29,517 bases of DNA from WYZ-LMO6 sp964509845 (GCA_964509845.1 CAZDZG010000011.1:1-29517); one strand, 5' to 3'. Positions 7,293-15,553 are shown, counted from the first letter of the stretch. Made by a program: numbers and translations. The notes: generated from the letters alone by a model not told the origin.

Positions 7293-8453
7293 CTATACCC
7301 TCCTGAAGAGGTGTACCACGGCCGTGCCCCCGCTCCCCCCCACGTTGTGGGTGAGGCCCACCTCCGCCTTCTTCACTTGTCTCTTCCCCGCCTCCCCCCT
7401 GAGCTGGAGCACGATCTCCAGGGCCTGCGCTATCCCCGTGGCCCCTATGGGATGCCCCCTTCCCTCCAGGCCCCCGCTCGGATTCACGGGAAGGGGACCG
7501 TCTATGGCCGTTATTCCCTCCTCCGTGATCTTTCCCCCCTCCCCCTTCTTGCAGAAGCCCAGGTCCTCCACGGCCATGATCTCCGAAATGGTGGTGGCAT
7601 CGTGCACTTCCGCCACGTTCACCTGCCTGGGCTCCAGCCCGGCCATGCGATAGGCCATCCTGGCGGCCTCCCTGGTGGCCCTCAGGCTCACCAGCGATTC
7701 CCTGTCCCCCAGCGTGATGGTATCGCTCGCCTGGCCGCTTCCCGCTATCTCCACGGGGGTGTCCGTGTACTTCCTCGCCTCCTCCAGCGGGACCAGGATC
7801 AGGCAGGCGGCCCCATCGGTCAGGGAGGCGCACTCCAGCATCTTCAGGGGGGAGCTCACCACTGGGGACTGCAGGACCTTCTCCACCGTCAGCTCCACGT
7901 GGTGCTGGGCGTAGGCGTTCAGGCAGGCGTTGTGGTGGTTCTTGACGGCCACCAGGGCCATCTGCTCCTCCGTGGTCCCGAACTCGTACATGTGCCTCCT
8001 GGCCATCAGGGCGAAGAGGGAGTGGAAGGTAGCCCCCATGAAGGCCTCCCACTCCTGATCGGCTACGGTGGCCAGCACCTCCTGCCCCGTCTCGGCTATC
8101 ACGTCCGTCATCTTCTCTATCCCCGCTGCCACCACCACATCGTGCATCCCCGAGGCCACCGCCACCATGGCCTCCCGCAGGGCCAGGGCACCGGAAGCGC
8201 AGGCCGCCTCCACCCTGGTGCAGGGTACGGGGGCGAGGCCGGAGTGGTCGGCTATGAGGGGGGCGATGTGCTCCTGCCTGATGAACTGCCCAGCCGACAT
8301 GTTTCCCACGTAGATGGCATCAATTTCCTTCCCCGACATCCCCGCATCCTCCAGGGCCCTGGTCCCGGCCTCTATGATCATCTGCCTGAAGGAGGTGTCC
8401 CAGAGCTCCCCGAACTTGGTCTGGCCCACTCCCACCACGGCCACCCTTCTCAT
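7293..8453 (-). CDS. Acetoacetyl-CoA thiolase, archaeal mevalonate-type
   Basis: Condenses two acetyl-CoA to acetoacetyl-CoA, first step of the mevalonate pathway to isoprenoid lipids. At 386 residues it has the SCPx/archaeal thiolase fold: nucleophilic Cys85 in VEAACASGA, the HDATTISEI histidine motif, GRGHPIGATG near the C-terminus with the catalytic His, and NVGGSGG. The bacterial-type second catalytic Cys motif (CxG) near the C-terminus is replaced by HNVGGSGGTAV, as is usual in this subgroup. The start codon follows the HMG-CoA synthase stop with no spacing, and the stop is one base from the DUF35 start, so the three are one translation-coupled unit that probably forms one protein complex. 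Confidence 0.94.
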   Translation of the reverse strand: MRRVAVVGVGQTKFGELWDTSFRQMIIEAGTRALEDAGMSGKEIDAIYVGNMSAGQFIRQEHIAPLIADHSGLAPVPCTRVEAACASGALALREAMVAVASGMHDVVVAAGIEKMTDVIAETGQEVLATVADQEWEAFMGATFHSLFALMARRHMYEFGTTEEQMALVAVKNHHNACLNAYAQHHVELTVEKVLQSPVVSSPLKMLECASLTDGAACLILVPLEEARKYTDTPVEIAGSGQASDTITLGDRESLVSLRATREAARMAYRMAGLEPRQVNVAEVHDATTISEIMAVEDLGFCKKGEGGKITEEGITAIDGPLPVNPSGGLEGRGHPIGATGIAQALEIVLQLRGEAGKRQVKKAEVGLTHNVGGSGGTAVVHLFRRV

Positions 8454-9500
8454 TCACCTCACCAGCTTCCTCGTGAACTTGCAGTAGGTGGCGTAGTCTA
8501 TGTAAACCTTGTCCTGCAGGTAGTCGGAAAGCTTGGGGGCCAGCTCCCTCTTCCTCTCTATCGCCTCCTTCACCACCAGGCTGAAGGCATCGCTCCCCGC
8601 CCCGGAGCCGTAGGAGACGGCCAGAATTCGCTCCCCCTCCTTGGCCCTGTCCAGGATGGAGGCCAGCCCCAGCAGGGTGGAGCCGGAGTAGGCGTTGCCC
8701 ACCTGGGGGGCCAGGAGGCCGGCCTTCAGCTGGGAAAGGGAGAACCCCAGCTCCTTGGCCGCTTCCACCGGGAACCTCCCGTTGGGCTGGTGGAAGACCA
8801 CGTGGTCGAAGTCCCGGGGGGTCAGGCCGAGCTTCCTCATCAGGCCCTGGGCCGCCGCCAGCGTGTGCCTGAAGTACCCCGGCTTCCCGGTGAACCTCCC
8901 CCCGTGCCTGGGATAGGGGCGCATGTCCCTCCTCCAGAAATCAGGGGTGTCGGTGGTGTAGGAGTAGGTGGCCTCGATGACGGCCACCGACTCCCCGTCC
9001 GCCTTGCCTATGAGGAGGGCCGCCCCGCCCGCGGCCGCCGCGTACTCCAGCGGATCACCCGGGCTACTCTGGGCGGTGTCCGCCCCTATGGCCATCCCGT
9101 ACTTTATCATGCCCGCCTCCACCATGCCCATGCACACCTGCACGCCCGCCGTGCCGGCCTTGCAGGCGAACTCGAGATCGGCCGCCGTCAGCTCGGGGGT
9201 GGCCCCCAGCGCCTCGGCCACGATGGTGGCCGTGGGCTTCACGGCGTAGGGATGGGACTCCGAGCCCACGTAGATGGCCCCCAGGGAGGAGGGGGGGAGC
9301 TGGGCCCTCTTCAGCGCGTTCCTGGCGGCCTCCACCGAGATGGTCACCGTATCCTCGTCCGGGCCAGGCACCGCCTTCTCCTCCACCCCGAACCCCCTCT
9401 TCACCTGCTTGGGATCGGCACCCCAGACTCTGGCTATCTCCTCCACCCGGATCCTGTACCTGGGCACGTAGGCTCCGTACCCCACCACCCCTACCTCCAT
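8454..9500 (-). CDS. mvaS: Hydroxymethylglutaryl-CoA synthase
   Basis: Condenses acetyl-CoA with acetoacetyl-CoA to HMG-CoA, committed step of the mevalonate pathway. With ATG 9500 the protein is 348 residues, typical for archaea. Catalytic residues are visible: Glu82 in GSESHPYAVKPT, Cys113 in LEFACKAGT and His237 in FHQPNGRFP; GNAYSGSTLLGL follows in the C-terminal half. The frame extends to a GTG at 9509, but a TATA-like box (minus strand, 9521-9530) is centred 25 bases before ATG 9500, and homologues begin at a VGVVGYGAYVP-like sequence, so 9500 is preferred. It starts the mvaS-thiolase-DUF35 operon. Confidence 0.95.
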   Translation of the reverse strand: MEVGVVGYGAYVPRYRIRVEEIARVWGADPKQVKRGFGVEEKAVPGPDEDTVTISVEAARNALKRAQLPPSSLGAIYVGSESHPYAVKPTATIVAEALGATPELTAADLEFACKAGTAGVQVCMGMVEAGMIKYGMAIGADTAQSSPGDPLEYAAAAGGAALLIGKADGESVAVIEATYSYTTDTPDFWRRDMRPYPRHGGRFTGKPGYFRHTLAAAQGLMRKLGLTPRDFDHVVFHQPNGRFPVEAAKELGFSLSQLKAGLLAPQVGNAYSGSTLLGLASILDRAKEGERILAVSYGSGAGSDAFSLVVKEAIERKRELAPKLSDYLQDKVYIDYATYCKFTRKLVR

Positions 9501-9520
9501 CGACCTCACTCCCCCTGCCC

Positions 9521-9530
9521 GATTTTAACC
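9521..9530 (-). promoter_or_regulatory. TATA-like box for the HMG-CoA synthase operon
   Basis: GGTTAAAATC on the minus strand is centred 25 bases before ATG 9500, within the 41-base gap after the regulator gene. It implies leaderless expression of the mevalonate operon, separate from the regulator. Confidence 0.55.
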
Positions 9531-9541
9531 CTACCGAGAGG

Positions 9542-10258
9542 CTAACCCAGCTCGTTCAGCCTGTTGAGGAGCTCCTCCACCGAGGGGAGCTCGGAGCGCA
9601 CCAGCGGAACCCTCAGCTCCTGGGCCAGCTTGACGGCCAGGGGATCCACCCTCCTGAGGTTTCCGTGGAGCACCACCATGCCTGGGATGATCCCTATCAC
9701 CTTGATGGCCACCATCGGGGTCCTTCCCGTGGTCACCCCGGTGAAGACCAAAGCCCTCTCCGAGGTCAGTCCGTAAAGCTGCCTGAACTCCTCGGAGGAG
9801 AGCCTCAGGGCGGCCTTGTAGCTGTCGATGACCGTGAAGCCGAAGAGGTTTCTGGAGAGGAGCTGGGGGTTGGCCACCGGTCTCCCCCTCACCGCCCTGC
9901 TCAGCCTCCTGCCGTCCACCGGCCTCCTGAACTCCTTCAGCCCCAGGATGACGTCGGAGGGGAGGGAAAAGGACAGGACCCTGTGGAGGGCGGAGAGCGT
10001 CTTGCCCCCCCTCTCCTCATCCAGCCTGATGAGGGCCTCCACCAGCTTCTTGACCGTCAGGACCCCCGGGGATTTCCTCCTGCCGCTCTCGTAATCGCTC
10101 ACCTGGGAGGGGGAGACCCCCAGCGCCTCGGCCAGCGTCCTCTGGCTCAGGTTGAAGATTTCCCTCCATCTCTTCATGGCCTCATCGGGCCTCTCCGAGA
10201 GGGCTATGTCCCCCGCTATGTACCTGGCTATCCTCTCCCTCACCTGCTCCGCAACCAT
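9542..10258 (-). CDS. HTH transcriptional regulator, COG1709-like, next to the mevalonate operon
   Basis: A 238-residue DNA-binding protein with a Cro/C1-type helix-turn-helix at about residues 35-75 (SQRTLAEALGVSPSQVSDYESGRRKSPG) and a conserved C-terminal domain (FGFTVIDSYKAALRLSS, TGVTTGRTPMVAIKV, IPGMVVLHG). That architecture matches the archaeal COG1709 group (MJ1545-like), genes of which often neighbour HMG-CoA synthase. Family membership is from memory of the pattern; control of mvaS is inferred from position. It has its own promoter (TATA-like box about 29 bases before the ATG) and is divergent from the SAM synthetase gene. No effector is evident; the C-terminal domain could sense a ligand. 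Confidence 0.88.
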   Translation of the reverse strand: MVAEQVRERIARYIAGDIALSERPDEAMKRWREIFNLSQRTLAEALGVSPSQVSDYESGRRKSPGVLTVKKLVEALIRLDEERGGKTLSALHRVLSFSLPSDVILGLKEFRRPVDGRRLSRAVRGRPVANPQLLSRNLFGFTVIDSYKAALRLSSEEFRQLYGLTSERALVFTGVTTGRTPMVAIKVIGIIPGMVVLHGNLRRVDPLAVKLAQELRVPLVRSELPSVEELLNRLNELG

Positions 10259-10281
10259 CTTCTGAAGTTAGGGGGGGTGGG

Positions 10282-10293
10282 ATTAATTTTATG
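10282..10293 (-). promoter_or_regulatory. TATA-like box for the COG1709-like regulator
   Basis: CATAAAATTAAT on the minus strand is centred about 29 bases before ATG 10258. It lies in the 82-base divergent region shared with the SAM synthetase promoter. Confidence 0.5.
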
Positions 10294-10304
10294 GGAGCGG
10301 GCAA

Positions 10305-10314
10305 AGCTTTAAGG
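10305..10314 (+). promoter_or_regulatory. TATA-like box for the SAM synthetase gene
   Basis: AGCTTTAAGG is centred about 31 bases before the TTG start at 10341, so the leader would be only a few bases. No Shine-Dalgarno sequence precedes the start. Confidence 0.45.
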
Positions 10315-10340
10315 TCAGAGGAAAATTTCTCAGCGGTACC

Positions 10341-11552
10341 TTGAGCAGGGAAGTGATCGTGGAGGAGTTGAGGCAGCTCCCCGTGGAGAAGCAGGGACTG
10401 GAGATAGTGGAGAGGAAAGGACTGGGGCACCCGGACACCATCTGCGACCTTATCTTCGACAGGGTGGCGGTGGCCCTGGACCTGGAGTACAGGAAGAGGG
10501 TGGGGGAAATCCTGCACTACAACGTGGACAAGTCGCTGCTGGTGGCGGGGGAGGTGGAGACCAGGTTCGGGGGAGGGGAGGTGAAGAGGCCCATGCTCCT
10601 CATCTTCGGGGACAGGGCCACCTCCGAGGTGGACGGGGTGGAGATTCCGGTGGGGGAAATCGCGGTCAGGACCGCCAAGGAGTGGTTCTCCCAGAACCTG
10701 CGCTTCGTTTCCCCCGAGAGGCACGTCCAGTACCAGGTGGAGATAAGGCCGGGATCGGCCTCCCTCACCGACCTTTTCAAGAGGGGGTCCAGGATCATGG
10801 GGGCCAACGACACCTCGGCCGCCGTGGGATACGCCCCCCTTTCCAGGCTGGAGAGGCTGGTGCTGGAGGTGGAAGAACACGCCAACTCCAGGGACTTCAA
10901 AAGAACCTTCCCGGAGTCGGGGGAGGATGTGAAGGTGATGGGGGTGAGGAAGAGGGAGGAGGTGCACCTCACCGTGGGAATGGCCTTCGTGGACCGCTTC
11001 GTGAGGGACGAGGAGGACTACTTCAGGAAAAAGGCCGAGATCCGGGAGGAGCTTGAGCGCTTCATCAGGGAGAGGTTCGACTTTAAGGGGGTGAGGGTGG
11101 ACCTGAACACGCTGGACGTGAGGGGAAGGGGGGAGAGGGGAACCTACCTGACCGTCCTGGGAACGAGCGCCGACGGGGCCGACTCGGGACAGGTGGGGAG
11201 GGGAAACCGGTCCAACGGGGTGATACCCCTGACCAGGCCCATGGGGTCGGAGGCGGCGGCGGGGAAGAACCCCGTCAGCCACGTGGGGAAGATTTACAAC
11301 CTCCTCACCCACGTGATGGCCAGGCGGATCTACGAGGAGGTGCCGGGGATCTCCGAGGTCTACGTCTGGCTGGTCAGCCAGATAGGGGAGCCCATCGACC
11401 GCCCCTCCGTGGCCCTGGTGAGGGTGGTGCCGGAGGAGGGAACCAGGGTGGAGGAGATAGAGGGGGAGATCGCCGAAAGGGTGAACTGGGAGCTCGACCA
11501 CATCCTGGACTTCTGCCGCGACCTGTCGGAAGGAAAAATGAGGGTGTGCTAG
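10341..11552 (+). CDS. mat: S-adenosylmethionine synthetase, archaeal type
   Basis: Makes SAM from methionine and ATP; cytosolic. The 403-residue protein belongs to the archaeal family that is highly diverged from bacterial MetK. Visible signatures are ERKGLGHPDTICD (about 24-36), HYNVDKSLLVAGE, IMGANDTSAAVGYAPLS, GTSADGADSGQVGRGNRSNGVIPLTRPMG and GKNPVSHVGKIYN. Length is normal. The start is TTG (10341), the only start that leaves the family N-terminus intact; it is nearly leaderless. Six bases separate its stop from the ATG of tgtA, so the two are probably one operon; a link through RNA modification, which consumes SAM, is only suggestive. Confidence 0.96.
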   Translation: MSREVIVEELRQLPVEKQGLEIVERKGLGHPDTICDLIFDRVAVALDLEYRKRVGEILHYNVDKSLLVAGEVETRFGGGEVKRPMLLIFGDRATSEVDGVEIPVGEIAVRTAKEWFSQNLRFVSPERHVQYQVEIRPGSASLTDLFKRGSRIMGANDTSAAVGYAPLSRLERLVLEVEEHANSRDFKRTFPESGEDVKVMGVRKREEVHLTVGMAFVDRFVRDEEDYFRKKAEIREELERFIRERFDFKGVRVDLNTLDVRGRGERGTYLTVLGTSADGADSGQVGRGNRSNGVIPLTRPMGSEAAAGKNPVSHVGKIYNLLTHVMARRIYEEVPGISEVYVWLVSQIGEPIDRPSVALVRVVPEEGTRVEEIEGEIAERVNWELDHILDFCRDLSEGKMRVC

Positions 11553-11557
11553 GTTCG

Positions 11558-13099
11558 ATGTCCCGGGAAACCTTCACCTTCACCCGCAGGGAAGGACTGG
11601 GAAGGCTGGGAAGGCTGGAGACCAGGCACGGACCGGTCTCCACCCCCGCCCTCCTGCCCGTGCTGGATCCCTCCGATCTGGTGCTCACCCCCAGGGAGAT
11701 CAGGAGGGAGTTCGGGGAGCCCCTGGTGATGACCAACGCCTACCTGCTCAGGAAGAGGTTCGGGAGGGGAAGGATCCGGGAGATGCTGGACTACGACGGG
11801 CCGGTGGCCACGGATTCCGGAGGGTACCAGATCCTCAGGTACGGGGAGATAGAGGCCGATCCTGACGAGATGGTGAGGTACCAGGAGGAGATAGGCTCGG
11901 ACCTGGCCGTGATCCTCGATGTTCCCACGGGGATCGGGGCCTCCAGGAGGAGGGCGGAGGAAACGGTCAGGGTGACGGTGGAGAGGGCGAGGAGGGCGGT
12001 GGAGCTCAGGTCCGATCCCGAGATCCTCTGGTGCGCCCCCGTCCAGGGGGGGAGGTACCTGGATCTGGTGGAGGAGTGCGCCAGGGCCGTGGGCTCCCTG
12101 GAGTACCAGGTGCACGCCATCGGCAGCCCGGTGGAGCTGCTGGAGGGGTACGAGTACTCCAGCCTGGTGGACCTGGTGATGACGGCCAAGCGCCACCTCC
12201 CACCCGACAGGCCGGTACACCTCTTCGGAGCCGGGCATCCCTCCGTCCTCCCCCTGCTGGTCCTCATGGGCTGCGACACCTTCGACTCCGCCTCCTACAT
12301 CCTCTACGCCAGGGACGGAAGGTACCTGACCAGGGAAAGGACGTTGAGGCTGGAGGAGCTCTCCTCCTTCCCCTGCGAGTGCCCCGTCTGCTCCTCCCTG
12401 ACCCCCCAGGAGCTGAGGGAGAGGCCTGAGCCCGAGCGGGTGAGGGAGCTGGCCAGGCACAACCTCCACGTCCTCTTCGGGGAGGTGAGGAGGATAAGGC
12501 AGGCCCTGGCGAGCGGGAGGCTGTGGGAGTACGTGGAGATGAGGTGCAGGTCCCATCCCAGGCTCCTGGAGGGGTTCAGGAGGTTCCTGGAGTACGTGGA
12601 GTTCGTGGAGAGGTTCGATCCCATCACCAAACCCTCCGCCTTCCTCCACCTAGGACCGGAAAGCCTGAGGAGGCCCGAGGTCCTCAGGTACGACAGGAAG
12701 ATGGAGGAGTACGAGCCCCCTCCCCTACCCGAGCTTCTCCTCCTCCCGTGCTTCGAGCGGAAGGAACTGAAGAGGGGGGAGGGTACCCATCTGGTCAGGA
12801 TCGTGCCTCCCCTGGGCGTGGTCCCGGAGGAACTGGAGGAACTCTATCCCATGGGCCAGGTGGTGGCCCCCAGGATCCTGGAGAGGGAGGTAAAGGAGAG
12901 GCTCTCCCTTTCCCTCTCCCGCTACCTTCAGAGGCACGGCGGGAAGTACCGGAGGATAGTCTTCCTCCGCGAGAAGGGGTGGGAGTTCTTGGAAGAGGCC
13001 TGCCTGGCCTCGGGGCTGAGGGTGGAAGTGATGGACCTCTCCTCATTTATGAAATATTCCAAGGCTCGAGATAAGCGGGAGGGAAAAAACAACGGATAA
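11558..13099 (+). CDS. tgtA: Archaeal tRNA-guanine(15) transglycosylase, lacking a PUA domain
   Basis: Exchanges guanine 15 of tRNA for preQ0, first tRNA-bound step of archaeosine synthesis. The 513-residue protein has the TIM-barrel catalytic domain (about 1-345) with the acid Asp86 in ATDSGGYQIL, nucleophile Asp243 in GCDTFDSASYILYARDGRY, and a zinc site C273, C275, C278, H304 (PCECPVCSS...HNLH). Then come C1- and C2-like regions to about residue 495. The known full-length enzyme (about 580 residues) ends with a PUA RNA-binding domain; here the protein stops in a basic tail (KARDKREGKNNG) with no PUA. The catalytic residues are intact, so it is TgtA and not the TGT-like ArcS. ATG 11558 is preferred over GTG 11546, which lies inside the SAM synthetase gene. 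Confidence 0.92.
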   Translation: MSRETFTFTRREGLGRLGRLETRHGPVSTPALLPVLDPSDLVLTPREIRREFGEPLVMTNAYLLRKRFGRGRIREMLDYDGPVATDSGGYQILRYGEIEADPDEMVRYQEEIGSDLAVILDVPTGIGASRRRAEETVRVTVERARRAVELRSDPEILWCAPVQGGRYLDLVEECARAVGSLEYQVHAIGSPVELLEGYEYSSLVDLVMTAKRHLPPDRPVHLFGAGHPSVLPLLVLMGCDTFDSASYILYARDGRYLTRERTLRLEELSSFPCECPVCSSLTPQELRERPEPERVRELARHNLHVLFGEVRRIRQALASGRLWEYVEMRCRSHPRLLEGFRRFLEYVEFVERFDPITKPSAFLHLGPESLRRPEVLRYDRKMEEYEPPPLPELLLLPCFERKELKRGEGTHLVRIVPPLGVVPEELEELYPMGQVVAPRILEREVKERLSLSLSRYLQRHGGKYRRIVFLREKGWEFLEEACLASGLRVEVMDLSSFMKYSKARDKREGKNNG

Positions 13100-13104
13100 A
13101 TAAT
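13093..13104 (+). promoter_or_regulatory. TATA-like box for the Lrp/AsnC regulator
   Basis: CGGATAAATAAT is centred about 26 bases before ATG 13126 and overlaps the tgtA stop codon. It gives the regulator its own leaderless transcript. Confidence 0.55.
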
Positions 13105-13125
13105 GGGGACCGCCAACTCCACAAA

Positions 13126-13596
13126 ATGCCGAAGCTGGATGAGGTGGACCTGAAACTTCTGAGACTCCTGACCGAGGATTCCAGCAGGCCCCTGAGGGAA
13201 TTCGGAAGGGAGCTGGGGCTGAGCATCTCCGCTGTGAGGAAGAGAGTTGAGAAGCTGAGGAAGATGGGGGTGATAAAGAGATATACGGTGGAGCTGGACT
13301 ACCGGAAGCTGAAGCTGGGCCTGACCGCCTTTCTCAGGCTAGAGGTGGATCCCAAGGAGCTGCAGAGGGTCGTGAGGCAGCTCTCCCACTACCGGGAGGT
13401 CTGCGAGATCCACCGCATCACCGGAAACCACAACCTGCTGGTGAAGGTGAGGTCCAGGGACATGGGGACCCTGAAGAAGTTCATGGAAAGGATCACCAAC
13501 TCCTCGGGGGCCGTGAGGGAGCTGGAGACCCTCGTGGCCATAGACAGCCTCGAGATCGAGGGGCTCAGGATCCCCCTCACCCTGGCTGGGGCCTGA
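13126..13596 (+). CDS. Lrp/AsnC-family transcriptional regulator
   Basis: A 156-residue regulator with the standard two-domain form. An N-terminal winged helix-turn-helix spans about 1-55 (DEVDLKLLRLLTEDSSRPLREFG then LSISAVRKRVEKLRKMGVIKRYT). It is joined to a RAM/ligand-binding ferredoxin-like domain at about 65-150 (AFLRLEVDPKEL, CEIHRITGNHNLLVKV). The GxHNLLV segment is the usual effector/oligomer contact. Targets and ligand cannot be read from sequence; amino acids or their derivatives are usual for the family. The gene has its own promoter. The last 20 bases overlap the end of the aRF1 gene on the other strand. Confidence 0.93.
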   Translation: MPKLDEVDLKLLRLLTEDSSRPLREFGRELGLSISAVRKRVEKLRKMGVIKRYTVELDYRKLKLGLTAFLRLEVDPKELQRVVRQLSHYREVCEIHRITGNHNLLVKVRSRDMGTLKKFMERITNSSGAVRELETLVAIDSLEIEGLRIPLTLAGA

Positions 13597-14833
13597 ACCT
13601 GAGGATGGCCCCCACCCCTCCGAAGCTCTCGTGTAGCTGCCTCCCCTCATCCGTCTCCGTGGAGATGAACTCCACCCTCGTGCCGAACCTCTCCGCCGTC
13701 TCCATCAGCTCCTGCACCACATCCCTGGCCTCCGCCACCGACAGCCTCGCCTCCCCGCACGCGGGACAGGGTTTGCCCTGAAGCTGCCTCCGGTAAACCT
13801 CCAGGTTCCCCGTGGTCTCCCGCACCAGGTTTCCGCAGGCCTCGCACCTCACCGTGACCCTGATCTTCCTGAGCCTCTCCGAGAGCAGGAGGACCTCCAC
13901 CGCACCCGCCTCCAGGTTCCTCCTGACCTCCTCCTCCCCGTAGGCCACGGGGATCTCCGGGGAAACCAGACCCGTCATGAACCTCCTCATCAGGTTTTTC
14001 TCCTTGACTATGTCCAGCTCCTTAAGCACCTCCTCCGCCCTGTCCACGAGCTCCTTCACCCCGTACTCGTCCGTGTATCCCGTGTCCACCACCGCTGCCA
14101 CCTTCCTGGCCAGCTCCGGGGGGAGGAGCTCGGCCTTCAGGAACTCCTCCTTGGTCGGCCCCGGCCCCCCCACGATGATGCACCTCAGCTCCGGGAGCCC
14201 GCTGAAGGCCTTGGAGACGGATTCCGCCACCCTCTTCAGGTACTCGTGCATGGCGTACTCCCTTATCCTCTCGAACCTCCTGGCGGACTGTCCCCCCTTC
14301 GAGTGCTTCCCCCAGACCCCGGAGTAGAGGTGGTCCAGGATCTCCACATGCTTCCCCTTCAGCAGGGCCACCGTGGCCTCCTTTCCGTCCAGCACGAGGA
14401 GCCCCACCAGCTCCTTGGGCTCCAGCATCTGCTTCAGGGGCTCCAGCACGAACTCCTGATCGCAGCGGTAAAGGCGGATGGGAACGGGCTCGGGGGGCTC
14501 CACCCAGTAAAGCTGGATGTCGGGATTATCCTCCCTCCCCGCCACGTTGCCGGCGAAGATCGCCATCCCGTTGGGAGGCGTGGTACGGTTGGTCTCCATG
14601 TAGGTGCGCAGGAACTGGATCACGCGCTCCAGGGCCCCCAGCACGTTCTTCCTGGTGGTCTTGGACTTGATGTTCTCCGCCGTTCCCTGTTCCTCCCTCA
14701 GCTGCGCCATCACCTTCGCCAGGTCGTATCCTGGGGGGATGTAGACGGAGATGAGCTCCGTCCCCCTTCCCGATTTTTCCCCCAGCTCCTCCAGCAGACG
14801 CCTGAAGTGGTAGAGGGACTTCTCGTCGGTCAT
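13577..14833 (-). CDS. prf1: Peptide chain release factor aRF1
   Basis: Recognises all three stop codons and triggers peptide release at the ribosome. The 418-residue protein has domain 1 with TAENIKSKTTR (NIKS 54-57) and YRCDQEF (122-128), the peptidyl-transfer loop GGQ (180-182) in KHSKGGQSARRFER, and a C-terminal mini-domain with four zinc cysteines (C330, C333, C356, C359). These features separate it from the Pelota/Dom34 paralogue, which lacks NIKS and GGQ. The two residues before GGQ are SK where I recall RA (archaea) or RG (eukaryotes). ATG 14833 is preferred; GTG 14839 in frame is also possible and sits about 23 bases from the TATA-like box. Divergent from pyrH with a 36-base gap. Confidence 0.96.
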   Translation of the reverse strand: MTDEKSLYHFRRLLEELGEKSGRGTELISVYIPPGYDLAKVMAQLREEQGTAENIKSKTTRKNVLGALERVIQFLRTYMETNRTTPPNGMAIFAGNVAGREDNPDIQLYWVEPPEPVPIRLYRCDQEFVLEPLKQMLEPKELVGLLVLDGKEATVALLKGKHVEILDHLYSGVWGKHSKGGQSARRFERIREYAMHEYLKRVAESVSKAFSGLPELRCIIVGGPGPTKEEFLKAELLPPELARKVAAVVDTGYTDEYGVKELVDRAEEVLKELDIVKEKNLMRRFMTGLVSPEIPVAYGEEEVRRNLEAGAVEVLLLSERLRKIRVTVRCEACGNLVRETTGNLEVYRRQLQGKPCPACGEARLSVAEARDVVQELMETAERFGTRVEFISTETDEGRQLHESFGGVGAILRFRPQPG

Positions 14834-14840
14834 CTCCACC

Positions 14841-14851
14841 CTTTTTTATTT
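14841..14851 (+). promoter_or_regulatory. TATA-like box for pyrH
   Basis: CTTTTTTATTT is centred about 24 bases before the GTG start at 14870. It lies within eight bases of the aRF1 start codon, so the two divergent promoters interleave. Confidence 0.5.
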
Positions 14852-14856
14852 CTCCT

Positions 14857-14867
14857 CCATAAGTAAG
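14857..14867 (-). promoter_or_regulatory. TATA-like box for prf1 (aRF1)
   Basis: CTTACTTATGG on the minus strand is centred about 29 bases before ATG 14833 and 23 before GTG 14839. It overlaps the region just upstream of the pyrH start. Confidence 0.4.
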
Positions 14868-14869
14868 AT

Positions 14870-15553
14870 GTGAGGGTGACCGTAAACTTCGGGGGATCCG
14901 TGCTCTGCCCGGAGTGGCCCGACCTGGAGACCCTCAGGGAGGCGGCGGAGAGCGTGAGGGAGCTGGTGAGGAGAAGGCACGAGGTTCTGGTGGTGGTGGG
15001 GGGAGGGGGGACGGCCAGGAGGTACATAGAGGCGGGGGGAAGGCTGGGGGGATCCGAGACCGTCCTGCACGAGCTCGGGATAAGGGCCACGCACCTCAAC
15101 GCCCTCCTGCTGGCGCTCGCCCTGGGGGATCTCTCCGAACCCTCCCTTCCCCCGACCTTCCACGAGGCGATCCAGATGATCCTGAGGGGGAAGGTTCCGG
15201 TGATGGGGGGAACGGTCCCGGGACACACCACGGACGCCGTGGCGGCCATGGGGGCGAGGGCCACCAATTCCTCCCTCCTCATCTACGTGACGGACGTGGA
15301 TGGAATCTACACCTCCGACCCCAAGCTCGATCCCCAGGCCAGGAAGCTCGACAGGGTAAAGGTGGAGGAGCTGCTCAAAATCGTGGGGAGCAGGGTGACG
15401 CCTGGCATGCGGACCGTCCTCGATCCCGTAGCGGTGAAGCTCCTGCAGCGCCTCAGGATAAGGACGGTGGTGGTGGGAAAGGCCGAGATCCCCAGGATAC
15501 CCCTGATCGTGGAGGGGCAGGGGCACGGGGGAACCGAGATCCTGACGGGGTGA
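14870..15553 (+). CDS. pyrH: Uridylate kinase, archaeal type
   Basis: Phosphorylates UMP to UDP; amino-acid-kinase fold, hexameric in the family. The 227-residue length is typical. Signatures are FGGSVLCPEWPD (about 7-18), the glycine-rich VVVGGGGTARRYIE, THLNALLLALALGD, KVPVMGGTVPGHTTDAVAA and TDVDGIYTSDPKLDPQARKLDRV. The GGTVPGHTTDAVAA block matches archaeal UMP kinase and not aspartokinase or isopentenyl phosphate kinase. The GTG start at 14870 fits the TATA-like spacing for a leaderless mRNA. It is followed four bases later by a Zn-ribbon microprotein gene, presumably co-transcribed. Confidence 0.93.
   Translation: MRVTVNFGGSVLCPEWPDLETLREAAESVRELVRRRHEVLVVVGGGGTARRYIEAGGRLGGSETVLHELGIRATHLNALLLALALGDLSEPSLPPTFHEAIQMILRGKVPVMGGTVPGHTTDAVAAMGARATNSSLLIYVTDVDGIYTSDPKLDPQARKLDRVKVEELLKIVGSRVTPGMRTVLDPVAVKLLQRLRIRTVVVGKAEIPRIPLIVEGQGHGGTEILTG

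Noticed and set aside
7257..9545. A 762-codon plus-strand frame across the thiolase and HMG-CoA synthase genes
   Set aside because: Low-complexity His/Gly/Pro/Leu translation; the opposite strand carries enzymes with intact catalytic motifs.
11558..13099. ArcS (archaeosine synthase) as the identity of the TGT-like protein
   Set aside because: ArcS lacks the TGT catalytic aspartates and zinc site; here all are present.
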